This document shows, in pieces, positions 8,816 to 17,940 of a DNA stretch of 40,233 nucleotides (position 1 is the first letter of the stretch; each line of letters begins with the position of its first letter). The stretch is from Aequorivita vladivostokensis (GTDB lineage: Bacteria > Bacteroidota > Bacteroidia > Flavobacteriales > Flavobacteriaceae): positions 1 through 40,233 of the forward strand of contig NZ_JSVU01000014.1 in NCBI RefSeq assembly GCF_000952855.1. Direction: 5' to 3'. The notes beneath the pieces are model-generated. The model worked only from the letters and a program-made list of their open reading frames with translations. It had not been told where the DNA came from and searched no databases. Position numbers and translations under genes: made by a program.

Positions 8816-9823
8816 ATGTACACTTCAAAAATTACAGGATTGGGCTATTATGTGCCCGAAAATGTTGTAACCAACGACGATCTTTCAAAATTAATGGACA
8901 CCAACGACGCTTGGATTCAAGAGCGCACGGGCATTAAAGAACGGCGGCATATAAAAAAGGGCGATGGCAATTCTACTTCGGTGATGGGGGTAAAGGCTTC
9001 AACCATTGCGTTGGAACGTGCCAAACTTGAGCCAAACGATATAGATATGATTGTTTTTGCTACGCTGAGTCCAGATATGTATTTTCCGGGCGGTGGGGTA
9101 GAAGTGCAGGAAATTATGGGAATGCGGACCATTCCGGCCTTGGACGTTCGCAACCAGTGCAGTGGGTTTGTGTATGCGCTTTCAGTGGCGGATCAATTTG
9201 TAAAAACGGGAATGTATAAAAATATTTTAGTGATTGGTAGCGAAAACCACAGCGGCGGACTGGATATGACCACGCGCGGCAGAAACGTGTCGGTTATTTT
9301 TGGCGACGGCGCGGGGGCAGCAGTTGTTTCCAGAAATGAAACCGGAAAGGGAGGTATTCTCTCCACCCATCTTCACAGCGAAGGGCAACATAAAAATGAG
9401 CTCTCTCTAAAAGGCCCGAGCACCGAACACTGGGTGCCGGAAATAATTGCCGAAAACCCACAGGAAGACATCCCGTATTATCCGGTGATGAACGGACAGT
9501 TTGTGTTTAAGCACGCCATTGTCCGTTTTGCTGAGGTTATTCAGGAAGGGTTGGAGGCCAATAATTTGAAGGTGGAAGATATTGATATGTTGATTCCGCA
9601 TCAGGCCAATCTTCGCATTTCACAATTCATTCAACAAAAAATGAAATTGACTGACGAGCAGGTTTTCAACAACATTCAAAAATACGGAAACACTACGGCA
9701 GCATCCATTCCAATCGCACTGACGGAAGCGTGGGAAGAAGGAAAAATCAAGGAAGGCGATCTTGTGGTTTTGGCAGCCTTCGGGAGTGGCTTCACGTGGG
9801 GAAGTGCTATTATTAGATGGTAA
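8816..9823 (+). CDS. 3-oxoacyl-ACP synthase III family protein
   Basis: A thiolase-fold condensing enzyme of the FabH (KAS III) family with 335 residues, the usual length. FabH joins acetyl- or branched acyl-CoA to malonyl-ACP and so primes fatty acid synthesis. The Cys-His-Asn triad is complete: Cys115 in VRNQCSGFVYAL, His262 in IPHQANLRI and Asn292 in YGNTTAASIP. The C-terminal GSGFTWGSAII is also typical. The gene is alone, away from the plsX/rpmF cluster in which the primary fabH usually sits, so it may be a second copy with a different acyl-CoA preference or a role in another lipid pathway. For that reason I give no gene symbol. Confidence 0.9.
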   Translation: MYTSKITGLGYYVPENVVTNDDLSKLMDTNDAWIQERTGIKERRHIKKGDGNSTSVMGVKASTIALERAKLEPNDIDMIVFATLSPDMYFPGGGVEVQEIMGMRTIPALDVRNQCSGFVYALSVADQFVKTGMYKNILVIGSENHSGGLDMTTRGRNVSVIFGDGAGAAVVSRNETGKGGILSTHLHSEGQHKNELSLKGPSTEHWVPEIIAENPQEDIPYYPVMNGQFVFKHAIVRFAEVIQEGLEANNLKVEDIDMLIPHQANLRISQFIQQKMKLTDEQVFNNIQKYGNTTAASIPIALTEAWEEGKIKEGDLVVLAAFGSGFTWGSAIIRW

Positions 9824-9845
9824 TAATGTTTCGGTTGAAAATATA

Positions 9846-9881
9846 AAAAGCCTTTCAGGAAAACTGAAAGGCTTTTGTTTT
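9846..9881 (+). terminator. Rho-independent terminator, probably bidirectional
   Basis: A perfect 13-bp stem (AAAAGCCTTTCAG / CTGAAAGGCTTTT) with a 5-base loop is followed by GTTTT on the plus strand, ending the KAS III gene. Read on the minus strand the same stem runs into TTTTTATATTTTC, so it can also end TonB-receptor transcripts. Confidence 0.85.
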
Positions 9882-10018
9882 ACCTAAAAAAGGTATAATT
9901 CGTTAAAAGGCTAATTCAAATAAATTATAAAATGAAATTTTAGGTATTGTACTTAATAGACGAGTTGAAATCTATATTAGTTTCATTACGAAATCTTTTT
10001 TAACAAAAGAATAACGGT

Positions 10019-12457
10019 TTAAAACAGCCCTCCGCCACCGGATGATGTGTTATCATCTCTACTTTTTCGGCTTTTTGCGCGATAGTTTCCGCCGCCAAAT
10101 CTATAAGTTAATCCCACGTAAATGGTGTTGCTTTCATTTTTGAATTCACCGCTCTGTGGATAAGGCGTATCACCGCTGAAGGCAAATTTCATGGAATCAA
10201 AAACATCGTTGTAATTTACGCTGAAAGTTCCTCGGCCTTCCCATAAGCTGTATCGTGCGCCCAGATTAACGAAATAACGTGGTTCCGATTCAAACTGAAT
10301 GCCTTTGTTCTTAGCGCGGTACAATCCGAAAGCGGAGAACGTAAGATTTTTTGTGACGGTGAAATTATTCATCATTCGCACATTCCATGATACGTTATCA
10401 ACTTCCGCAACTTGGGTGACAATATCTTCTACCGCAGGCGTTCCCGTAGGATTTTCAAAAATTTCGGTGATTCCTTTTTGGGTTTTCTTATAGAGTTCAA
10501 AACTGCTGTTGACACTCCACCACTTGGTAGGTTTATAATTTCCCGAAATTTCGAGTCCGTAGGAGTCTGTGCTTTCAAAATTTTGGAAAGTTAATATGGA
10601 GCGATCTAGATTTGTGCGGTCCACAAGTATGGCTCGGTTTATTTCGTTATCCACAATGCGATAAAAGATGCCTGCGGTAATGCTGCCCGCATCTAAATTT
10701 CTTGTGTAATTGGCCTCTATGGAATTGGTAAACTGAGGCTCAAGATTGATATTTCCGTAAGAAGAAATCAATGGCGTACTAAACTCGCGAATAGGATTTA
10801 CCTGATCAAGTCCCGGACGGTCCACTCTCCGACTATAACTAAGCTGATACTGGTTTTTTTCCGAAGGAGAGTAAGTTACAAAGGCACTGGGATATATTTG
10901 AAAGTAGTCGTTAGTAAAGGCCTGTACATTGTTAGTGTCGGCTTGTACGCTAACATTTTCAATTCGCGCTCCTAATTGATAGGACCATTTTTCAAAGGTT
11001 TTTCCAACCGTAGTGTAAAATGAATAAATATCTCGCACGTATTCAAAATGGGTTGAAGGCGTGGGCACCAATTCGCCATTGGCGTTATAGCTTTGGCCAT
11101 TTGAGGCAAAATCTATCTTCGTTTCAAATAGTCTTGCTTCGGCACCCGCTTCAATTTTTAAACTTTCTGATAACGGATTTACATAATCGAGGTTCACGGT
11201 AAGTTGGCTGCGGTCCGTTTCATCACTGTCTTTAAAATTTTCTAGAGGTGAGGCCCCGTTAAAGACATATTTTCCATCAGTTTCATTTGAAAATACATTA
11301 TAATCTGCTTCCAATTCCAAAGTATGCTCAGTTTCATCAAAACTTACTTTGTAATCAAAATTATATTGTGAAGCGATATTTTCATTGCCATAAAAAAACA
11401 ACTGTTCCTGGTTGAGAGATGGTTGATCCAAATAGAAGATAGTGGAGCTTCCATTTCCTTTTCCGTCATATATGTTTTGGTTTGTGAAAAAGGACAGCGT
11501 ATTTTTTTCATTTAAGTAAAAGTCCAGTCCCACTTTGAAGAGATTGGATTTACTGTCATCCAAAAAGTGGATTACTTCTCTGGAATTATTGAGTGAACGC
11601 GTAATGAGACCGTTGTTTTCGTGTTTGGAAACATTGTTACCCAGGTTGGTGTAAAAGTTAAATTTGCCATTGCGGTAATTCATATCCAAGCCCGCATTGA
11701 ATTTTGCGTTTTCCCTAAAAGTTAGCCCTACGGAAGCATTTCCATTAAAGCCCACATTCACGTTTTTATGAAGAATTATGTTGATCAATCCGCTCATTCC
11801 CTCGGGATTGTACTTTGCCGAAGGGTTAGTGATCAGCTCTATTTGTTTGATTGACGAAGACGGAATCTGCTTTAGCAATTGGGCAACTGGAATGTTTGAG
11901 AGCTTTCCGTCCACCATCACGCGCACATTCTCATTGCCGCGCATGGAAAGCTCTCCAGATTGTGGGTCGATACTCACGGTAGGCAAATTGTTCATAATAT
12001 CTGATGCAGTCGGTCCCGCGGTAGATAAATCTTTACCAATGTTTATTACTTTTTTGTCCAAGCGTTGTTCAATCGTTGATCTCTCGGCTACAATATTCAC
12101 TTCATCCAAGGACGCAATGTCTTCTTCCAACAATATGTTGCCCAAGTCAATAGTTGCATTTCCTTTTGTAATATTTATTTCCGTGGTAAATACTTTATAG
12201 CCTATGTACTGGATGCTAATGTTGCAGCGGCCTTCCGGTATTTTATGGATTTCAAATTTTCCCGCATCGTCGGTTACTGCGCCAGTAATAATTTCACCAT
12301 TTAATTTTTTTACTACTACTGTTACATAGGGGAGAGGTTCATTTAGGACTTTGTCCGTCACCCGGCCATAGATGTTACCGGAATCTTCTGTGGGGCCTGC
12401 CGCGGCATTGAGTATTCCGAAGGTGATGCAGGCGATCAAAACTAAAATTGTTTTCAT
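10019..12457 (-). CDS. TonB-dependent outer membrane receptor (OMP_b-brl_3 type)
   Basis: An outer-membrane active transporter with 812 residues. The signal peptide is MKTILVLIACITFGILNAAA. A carboxypeptidase-regulatory-like domain follows (about 28-112: GRVTDKVLNEPLPYVTVVV ... GKFEIHKIPEG ... IQYIGYKV). Next come a plug domain (about 125-225: SDIMNNLPTVSIDPQSGELSMRG; IKQIELITNPSAKYN) and a large C-terminal beta-barrel rich in aromatic strand ends (QYQLSYSRRVDRPGLDQVNP). The C-terminus is odd, with a basic then Gly-rich tail (RKSRDDNTSSGGGGLF) after the last strand. There is no SusD partner beside it, so it is not a classical SusCD glycan importer; the substrate, perhaps a metal chelate or peptide, is unknown. 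On the minus strand, AACATTTGCGCC near 12541-12552 may be a -7 element. Confidence 0.9.
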   Translation of the reverse strand: MKTILVLIACITFGILNAAAGPTEDSGNIYGRVTDKVLNEPLPYVTVVVKKLNGEIITGAVTDDAGKFEIHKIPEGRCNISIQYIGYKVFTTEINITKGNATIDLGNILLEEDIASLDEVNIVAERSTIEQRLDKKVINIGKDLSTAGPTASDIMNNLPTVSIDPQSGELSMRGNENVRVMVDGKLSNIPVAQLLKQIPSSSIKQIELITNPSAKYNPEGMSGLINIILHKNVNVGFNGNASVGLTFRENAKFNAGLDMNYRNGKFNFYTNLGNNVSKHENNGLITRSLNNSREVIHFLDDSKSNLFKVGLDFYLNEKNTLSFFTNQNIYDGKGNGSSTIFYLDQPSLNQEQLFFYGNENIASQYNFDYKVSFDETEHTLELEADYNVFSNETDGKYVFNGASPLENFKDSDETDRSQLTVNLDYVNPLSESLKIEAGAEARLFETKIDFASNGQSYNANGELVPTPSTHFEYVRDIYSFYTTVGKTFEKWSYQLGARIENVSVQADTNNVQAFTNDYFQIYPSAFVTYSPSEKNQYQLSYSRRVDRPGLDQVNPIREFSTPLISSYGNINLEPQFTNSIEANYTRNLDAGSITAGIFYRIVDNEINRAILVDRTNLDRSILTFQNFESTDSYGLEISGNYKPTKWWSVNSSFELYKKTQKGITEIFENPTGTPAVEDIVTQVAEVDNVSWNVRMMNNFTVTKNLTFSAFGLYRAKNKGIQFESEPRYFVNLGARYSLWEGRGTFSVNYNDVFDSMKFAFSGDTPYPQSGEFKNESNTIYVGLTYRFGGGNYRAKSRKSRDDNTSSGGGGLF

Positions 12458-12615
12458 TTGTGTGATTGATTGATGTTAATGATTAATGAAATAAAATACC
12501 ATTATATTGCATTAAATATTACCTTGTATAACATACTAAAGGCGCAAATGTTTTCGTATTTCTATATAAAAGACGATGTATATTTTTTTCTGTTACAATT
12601 TTTTTAGAAAAAGTT

Positions 12616-12651
12616 TAAAAAAACAAACCCGAAGCGGGTGCTCCGGGTTTG
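12616..12651 (-). terminator. Orphan terminator upstream of the TonB receptor
   Basis: On the minus strand CAAACCCG and CGGGTTTG pair around a 12-base loop and are followed by seven T. No minus-strand gene ends just upstream: the symporter gene stops more than 500 bases away, across the CoA-binding gene. The terminator therefore belongs to a short transcript or to an attenuated leader. Confidence 0.65.
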
Positions 12652-12708
12652 AATCTTTACTGCTATCATTAACACTAACCATCAACGTAAAAATTGTCGC
12701 AGTAAAGA
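12616..12708 (-). ncRNA. Candidate structured small RNA or attenuated leader
   Basis: On the minus strand a perfect 10-bp stem (TCTTTACTGC at 12699-12708 with GCAGTAAAGA at 12654-12663) encloses a 35-base loop. A terminator hairpin with a T run follows at once. The roughly 93-nt unit ends about 160 bases before the TonB receptor start. It could be a small RNA or a riboswitch-like attenuator of that gene. A 29-codon ORF (ATG at 12682) would read through the terminator and may be chance. No clear promoter was found. Confidence 0.4.
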
Positions 12709-12830
12709 ATGAAGTGTAAGTACTATATAGACGTTGAAATCTTCCGAATGTTTCAAGCCCCACCTCATTTTAACGAACATTTATGAAATCTTGCTGAAGA
12801 GTATTGTATTTTCATAAAAAAACTATCAGA

Positions 12831-13190
12831 ATGAAAAAGACATTAGTACTGGGCGCAAGCCTCAATCCGGGAAGATATTCAAACATTGCCATAAATCGTT
12901 TGGTAAAATATGGGCATCCCGTGGAGGCGGTGGGCCTTAAAACAGGAGAGGTAGCAGGCGCAACCATTGCCACGGAAAAGGAACACTTTGAAGATATTGA
13001 CACGGTAACCCTCTATCTAAATCCGAAACGCCAAGTGGAATATTACGATTATATCGTTTCGTTGAAGCCGAAACGCGTCGTTTTCAATCCAGGCACGGAA
13101 AATCCTGAATTTTACGAAATTCTCAGAAAGAACAAGATTGCATTTGAAGTGGCCTGCACCTTAGTTCTTTTGGGTACGAATCAATATTAA
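12831..13190 (+). CDS. CoA-binding domain protein (YccU-like)
   Basis: A small cytosolic protein of 119 residues with a single Rossmann-type CoA-binding domain of the CoA_binding_2/YccU family. The N-terminus shows KKTLVLGASLNPGRYSNIA, a nucleotide-binding glycine motif; further markers are GLKTGEVAG and RVVFNPGTENPEF. I place the start at the ATG at 12831 (MKKTLVL), because the upstream ATG at 12804 adds residues not found in the family. The biochemical role of this family is not well defined. The 3' end overlaps that of the convergent symporter gene by 30 bases. Confidence 0.88.
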   Translation: MKKTLVLGASLNPGRYSNIAINRLVKYGHPVEAVGLKTGEVAGATIATEKEHFEDIDTVTLYLNPKRQVEYYDYIVSLKPKRVVFNPGTENPEFYEILRKNKIAFEVACTLVLLGTNQY

Positions 13191-14606
13191 ACCGAAGAAG
13201 GTAAGCGCGCCATTCAGGATAAGTATAAAAAATCCGAATTCGAAATTTAGGTATGCCGCGCTGAGGGCGCTAATTGCATATCCCAAAAACGGAGTCAATA
13301 TGGCCACCACGGGCACCAATTTATCCTTTACGTTCCATTTCGTAAAAAGTCCGTACGCGTAAAGCCCTAAAAGGGGACCGTAGGTATAACCCGCAAAAAC
13401 AAAAAGTTTCGCAATTACCGAAGCATCTGCGATTACATATTTGAAAATTATAATTACCAAAATAAGTAACAAGGAAACCAAGATGTGAATCATTTTGCGA
13501 ACGCGTACCTGTTTTGCTTCGTCATACTTTTTCTCAATTCCCAAAATATCAATACTGAAAGACGTGGTCAGCGCGGTTAAAGCGCTATCGGCACTGCTGT
13601 AAGCTGCGGCAATCAATCCTAAAATGAAAAGAATTGCAACCCCAAAACCGAATTCGTTTTGCATTGCCAGCGTTGGGTACAATTGGTCTTTATGGGCGTC
13701 AATCCCATTCTGTGCTGCGTAAACCGTAAGCAGTAAACCTAAAACCAAAAACACAAAATTTACGATGGTCAGAACAATAGTAAACCAAAACATATTTTTC
13801 TGGGCATCCTTCAGATTGCGGCAGGTCAGGTTTTTCTGCATCATGTCTTGGTCCAGTCCCGTCATTACTATCGCGATAAATGCACCGCTAATAAATTGTT
13901 TTACAAAATGGTCGACCGATTTCCAATCGTCAAAAAAGAAAATCTGGCTCATATCGCTATCGGCAATAAAATTGAAAAGACTGCTTCCCGAAAGACCTAA
14001 ATCTGTGGAAACATAATACACCGAAACGCCAACGGCTATTAACATAAACAGCGTTTGCAGCGTATCGGTCCACACGATTGTCTTTATTCCACTTTTGAAG
14101 GTATAAAGCCAAATAAGTAAAATTGTGATAGTAACCGTCACCCAAAACGGAATATTCATTTGGTCAAAAATCAGGCTTTGCAGCACCACCGCCACTAAAT
14201 ACAACCGAAAACTCGCTCCAACTACCCTTGAAAGCAGAAAAAACGATGCTCCGGTTTTATAGGATGCATTCCCGAAACGTCCTTCCAAATAAGTATAAAT
14301 TGAAGTCAAATTTAAACGGTAGTAGAGCGGAAGCAGCACCGTGCCAATAACGGCGTAACCCACGGTATATCCCAAAACTACTTGAAAATAACTAAATTTT
14401 GAAGCTTCCACCCAGCCTGGAACTGAGATAAAAGTAACGCCGCTGAGCGAGGCGCCAATCATTCCGAAGGCAACCAAATACCAGGGCGATTGTTTTCCGG
14501 CTTTAAAGAAGTCTGCATTGCTGCCGCCCTTATTGGTAAAGTAGGATATGAGTATTAAAACCAAAAAATAACCAAGGATAAGTAGCAGAATGTGTAAGGG
14601 TTGCAT
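13161..14606 (-). CDS. Sodium:solute symporter family protein
   Basis: An inner-membrane Na+-coupled transporter of the SSS family with 481 residues and about 13 hydrophobic segments. The family signature is visible at about residues 97-135: YRLNLTSIYTYLEGRFG followed by SFFLLSRVVGASFRLYL. TGLDQDMMQKNLTCRN at about 245-260 and SSADSALTALTTSFSID at about 340 are also typical; the Ser residues in the latter lie in the helix that helps bind Na+ in this fold. The substrate could be a sugar, sialic acid, amino acid or other solute; nothing nearby decides it. The gene is monocistronic and overlaps the end of the convergent CoA-binding protein gene. Confidence 0.92.
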   Translation of the reverse strand: MQPLHILLLILGYFLVLILISYFTNKGGSNADFFKAGKQSPWYLVAFGMIGASLSGVTFISVPGWVEASKFSYFQVVLGYTVGYAVIGTVLLPLYYRLNLTSIYTYLEGRFGNASYKTGASFFLLSRVVGASFRLYLVAVVLQSLIFDQMNIPFWVTVTITILLIWLYTFKSGIKTIVWTDTLQTLFMLIAVGVSVYYVSTDLGLSGSSLFNFIADSDMSQIFFFDDWKSVDHFVKQFISGAFIAIVMTGLDQDMMQKNLTCRNLKDAQKNMFWFTIVLTIVNFVFLVLGLLLTVYAAQNGIDAHKDQLYPTLAMQNEFGFGVAILFILGLIAAAYSSADSALTALTTSFSIDILGIEKKYDEAKQVRVRKMIHILVSLLLILVIIIFKYVIADASVIAKLFVFAGYTYGPLLGLYAYGLFTKWNVKDKLVPVVAILTPFLGYAISALSAAYLNFEFGFFILILNGALTFFGLILIRTQKN

Positions 14607-14687
14607 AAAATTTAAGACTTCAATGGTTTAGAAATTCTTTTTCGGTAAAAATACAAAGTTTGGTTTCCCCACCATTTTTATTTTTAA

Positions 14688-14695
14688 TACTTTTG
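14688..14695 (+). promoter_or_regulatory. Promoter -7 element of the BNR-repeat protein gene
   Basis: TACTTTTG matches TAnnTTTG and lies 45 bases before the start codon. A TTTG at 14659-14662 is 25 bases upstream, longer than the usual spacer. Confidence 0.45.
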
Positions 14696-14740
14696 AAATC
14701 TTTGAATAATTAACAATGTAACTCCCTAAAAATTAATAAA

Positions 14741-17233
14741 ATGCGAATTAAATTACTACTGCTTTTTGGTTTGTTTTTCGGTTCTTTTGTCGTTCAGGCA
14801 CAGGAATATCTACAAATGATTGATGCAGGTACTTACAAAGTACAAGAGATAATTGATAGTGCCGAAGCCTATTTTGCCGATAAGGATAAAGGACGTGGCA
14901 GTGGATACAAACAATTTAAAAGATGGGAGTACAACGCACTAAGAAGGGTAAAGGAAAATGGATACCTTCCCACGACTGAAGAGCGCTTGGATGAACTTCA
15001 GCAGTGGAACGCATATCTAAATGAAACCGCTGCAGGTAGAAATGTACTTCCCGATAACTGGCAGGAATTGGGCCCTAAATCTTGGAGCGCAACTTCAGGA
15101 TGGAATCCTGGCGTAGGCAGACTTACAGGTCTTGCTATAGATGAAGGGGATGCAAACCATATGATTGTGGGCGCAAACACGGGTGGTGTATGGAGAACAG
15201 ACGATGGAGCCCAGACTTGGACCCCACTTAGCGACTATTTTTCGAATTTATCGGTTTATTCTGTAGCAATTGATCCAACGGATTCGGATACGTATTTTTT
15301 CGGATCTAATAGTGGAAAAATTTTCAAATCCACCGATGCCGGTGCTACCTGGAATTTGTTGGGAAGCATTGGAAACAGCAGGGTAAATAAAATTGTAATA
15401 AATCCTTCCAATACAAACATGATTTTTGCGACTGCTGAAAACTCTGGAATTTACAGAACAGAAGATGCGGGTGTCAATTGGATAAAAGTAATATCAGGAG
15501 ATAATAATGGTTATGATGTAGAATTCAAACCGGGAGATTTTTCAGTGGTATATGCTTCTGGCAGCGGTTTTCACAAATCTACTGATGGGGGCGCTACCTT
15601 TTCTACAATAGGTGGTTTCACCTCTGGGCCAAAAATGATTGGCGTTTCCGCAGATAACCCTGACGTGGTATATGTATTGGAGGCTAACAGTGGTAGATTT
15701 GGCGGTTTCTATACTTCAAATGATAGCGGTAGTTCATTCACAAAATTGAACAATGGAGGGCTTAACTTTTTTGGATATAGCACCAGCGGAAATGACAATA
15801 GTGGTCAAGCTCCCCGCGATATGGGTATTGCGGTAAATCCGACAAATGTTAATGAGGTACATATTGCAGGAATTCTTACATGGCGTTCTACCAATGGTGG
15901 TGTCACTTTTTCTTGTACTTCAGATTGGATACCTGGAAACGCGGCTTCACAAAATATAGGCTATTGCCATGCCGATGTGGACGATCTTCAGTTTTATGGC
16001 ACTTCATTGTTTGCAGTGACCGATGGTGGTGTATTTAAGGCGGATAACACGTCGACGGTTTCTGCCAATTATTACGAAGATTTAACAAATGGGCTCGGCA
16101 TACGCCAATTCTATAAAATTGGGGTTTCCCAAACTCCAGATGTAATTGTTTCGGGAGGCTCCCAAGACAATGGAACCTCTTTTTATAAGGCTGCAACAGG
16201 CTGGAAAGATTGGCTGGGCGCCGATGGTATGGAATCTTTTATAGATAAAACCAACAGTAATATTCTATTTGGCACCACTCAAGGGGGGCAACTTTATCGT
16301 TCCAACAATGGTGGAAATTCATATGTTGGTCTTAGCGAACCTGGAAGTGGGTCGGGGAATTGGGTCACTCCTTTTGAACAGGATCCCATAACCAATAATG
16401 TGATTTATGTGGGTTATAATGTGATTTATAAATCAACGAATTTGGGTGGCACATGGACGCCTATTTCACAGAACTTCGGTGGAAACCTTGATAATTTAAA
16501 AATAGCTCCTTCCGATAATCAAATAATGTATGCCTCCAGATCATCATTGCTTTTTAAGACAACAGACGGTGGGGCAACCGATTGGGTTCAACCGACAAGG
16601 CCGGGCGGTATCATCAATTCAATAGCCATACACCCCACAAATCCTAATAAAGTGGCCGTAGCTACTACGGCAACTGACCGCGTATATGTTTCAAATGATG
16701 GTGGCGCTACATGGACCAGCTATAAAAAGAATCTTCCTAATTTTAGTGCATTGGCTCTGGTTTGGGACGATAACGGCGCAGACGGACTGTATTTAGGTAT
16801 GGATTACGGAATTTATTATATAGACAATACGTTTACAGACTGGCAGCCCTATAGCAATTTGCTGCCGAATGTATATGTTAACGAACTGGAAATAAACAAA
16901 GTAGGTGGTCTATTGTACGCCGGAACTTACGGAAGAGGCCTATGGGTTTCTCCATTGGTTACGGGCACCGCGGGAGTTGACGATAGAATTTCAAATAACG
17001 GCGTTTCCTTATACCCAAACCCTGCAACTGCACAATTTACCATTGCGCTGCCAAAAGCTACGAAGGCAGAAGTTCGGGTTTTCGATATTTCCGGAAAACT
17101 TCTTATTTATGAAACCGAATCTTCAATTTCGAACAGGCATTCGGTTGATGTTTCCTCTCTTTCCAGCGGAACCTACTTCGTTCGTATAAATAGTGAAGAG
17201 GGTACGGCGACTAAAAAACTTCTTATAAATTAA
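14741..17233 (+). CDS. BNR/VPS10-type beta-propeller protein with T9SS sorting domain
   Basis: A secreted protein of 830 residues. The signal peptide is MRIKLLLLFGLFFGSFVVQA. At least ten Asp-box/BNR-like motifs of the form [ST]-x-D-x-G-x-x-[WF] are spread through about residues 150-740, for example WRTDDGAQTW, FKSTDAGATW, YRTEDAGVNW, HKSTDGGATF and YVSNDGGATW. Such repeats build sialidase- or VPS10-like propellers, but no sialidase active-site arginines are evident, so binding rather than hydrolysis is the safer guess. Residues about 755-830 form a T9SS type A sorting domain (LYPNPATAQFTIALP ... GTYFVRINSEEGTATKKLLI). The protein is therefore expected at the cell surface or outside the cell. 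The gene is monocistronic with its own terminator. Confidence 0.92.
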   Translation: MRIKLLLLFGLFFGSFVVQAQEYLQMIDAGTYKVQEIIDSAEAYFADKDKGRGSGYKQFKRWEYNALRRVKENGYLPTTEERLDELQQWNAYLNETAAGRNVLPDNWQELGPKSWSATSGWNPGVGRLTGLAIDEGDANHMIVGANTGGVWRTDDGAQTWTPLSDYFSNLSVYSVAIDPTDSDTYFFGSNSGKIFKSTDAGATWNLLGSIGNSRVNKIVINPSNTNMIFATAENSGIYRTEDAGVNWIKVISGDNNGYDVEFKPGDFSVVYASGSGFHKSTDGGATFSTIGGFTSGPKMIGVSADNPDVVYVLEANSGRFGGFYTSNDSGSSFTKLNNGGLNFFGYSTSGNDNSGQAPRDMGIAVNPTNVNEVHIAGILTWRSTNGGVTFSCTSDWIPGNAASQNIGYCHADVDDLQFYGTSLFAVTDGGVFKADNTSTVSANYYEDLTNGLGIRQFYKIGVSQTPDVIVSGGSQDNGTSFYKAATGWKDWLGADGMESFIDKTNSNILFGTTQGGQLYRSNNGGNSYVGLSEPGSGSGNWVTPFEQDPITNNVIYVGYNVIYKSTNLGGTWTPISQNFGGNLDNLKIAPSDNQIMYASRSSLLFKTTDGGATDWVQPTRPGGIINSIAIHPTNPNKVAVATTATDRVYVSNDGGATWTSYKKNLPNFSALALVWDDNGADGLYLGMDYGIYYIDNTFTDWQPYSNLLPNVYVNELEINKVGGLLYAGTYGRGLWVSPLVTGTAGVDDRISNNGVSLYPNPATAQFTIALPKATKAEVRVFDISGKLLIYETESSISNRHSVDVSSLSSGTYFVRINSEEGTATKKLLIN

Positions 17234-17252
17234 GAATCACTTTTATAATAGG

Positions 17253-17294
17253 AATGCTTCAGGAAAAGTCTCTTTTTCTGAAGCATTTTTTTTA
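17253..17294 (+). terminator. Rho-independent terminator
   Basis: AATGCTTCAG and CTGAAGCATT form a perfect stem whose inner bases (AAAAG / CTTTT) extend the pairing. A run of eight T follows. It lies 20 bases after the BNR-repeat gene and separates it from recR. Confidence 0.88.
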
Positions 17295-17316
17295 ACTTGG
17301 CTGCTGTAAAAATACT

Positions 17317-17937
17317 ATGGAATTTTCTTCAAAACTTCTTGAAAATGCGGTAAACGAAATGTCCCAACTCCCCGGAATTGGTAAGCGTACCGCGCTTCGA
17401 CTCGTGCTTCATTTGCTGAAACAGCCTAAAGAACAATCACAAAAATTGGCAGCGGGCTTGGTAAAAATGCGCGAGGAAATAAATTTTTGTGCAAATTGCC
17501 ACAACATCAGCGATACAAAACTCTGTGAGATTTGTGCGAACCCACGCCGCGATGAGCAATTGGTTTGTGTGGTGGAAGACATTCGCGATGTAATGGCCAT
17601 TGAGAACACCAGCCAGTACCGTGGCCACTACCACGTTTTGGGTGGAAAAATTTCGCCGATGGACGGTATCGGTCCCGGCGATTTAACCATTCCTTCCTTA
17701 GTGGAGAAGGTTAAGACTGGCAACGTGCGCGAACTTATTTTTGCGCTCAGTTCTACGATGGAAGGCGATACCACCAATTTTTACATCTATAAGCAAATTG
17801 AACCCTATAATATAACTACCACCACCATTGCCCGTGGAATTTCAGTAGGCGATGAGCTTGAGTATGCGGATGAGGTTACCCTCGGCCGAAGTATTCTGCA
17901 CCGAATTCCTTTTGAATCTTCCCTAAAAAACACCTAA
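17317..17937 (+). CDS. recR: Recombination mediator protein RecR
   Basis: RecR acts with RecO (and RecF) to load RecA on gapped single-stranded DNA. All parts are present in 206 residues, the normal length. An N-terminal helix-hairpin-helix includes [17 protein letters not shown] (18-34). A zinc finger uses Cys58, Cys61, Cys70 and Cys73 (CANCH and CEIC). A Toprim domain spans about 81-175 ([26 protein letters not shown]), followed by the C-terminal Walker-B-like [15 protein letters not shown] and [13 protein letters not shown] segments. The glycosyltransferase gene begins three bases after its stop codon, so the two are probably cotranscribed. Confidence 0.97.
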   Translation: MEFSSKLLENAVNEMSQLPGIGKRTALRLVLHLLKQPKEQSQKLAAGLVKMREEINFCANCHNISDTKLCEICANPRRDEQLVCVVEDIRDVMAIENTSQYRGHYHVLGGKISPMDGIGPGDLTIPSLVEKVKTGNVRELIFALSSTMEGDTTNFYIYKQIEPYNITTTTIARGISVGDELEYADEVTLGRSILHRIPFESSLKNT

Positions 17938-17940
17938 ACC

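Larger units (their letters stand above)
12458..12830. other. 373-base intergenic region
   Basis: Divergent intergenic region between the TonB receptor gene and the CoA-binding protein gene. It is AT-rich and holds no convincing protein gene. The recognisable content is the two-hairpin element and terminator at 12616-12708 on the minus strand. Confidence 0.7.

Noticed and set aside
10019-12457. Polysaccharide utilisation locus (SusC/SusD)
   Set aside because: No SusD-like gene and no glycoside hydrolase or lyase lies next to the receptor, and its barrel type is not SusC-like.
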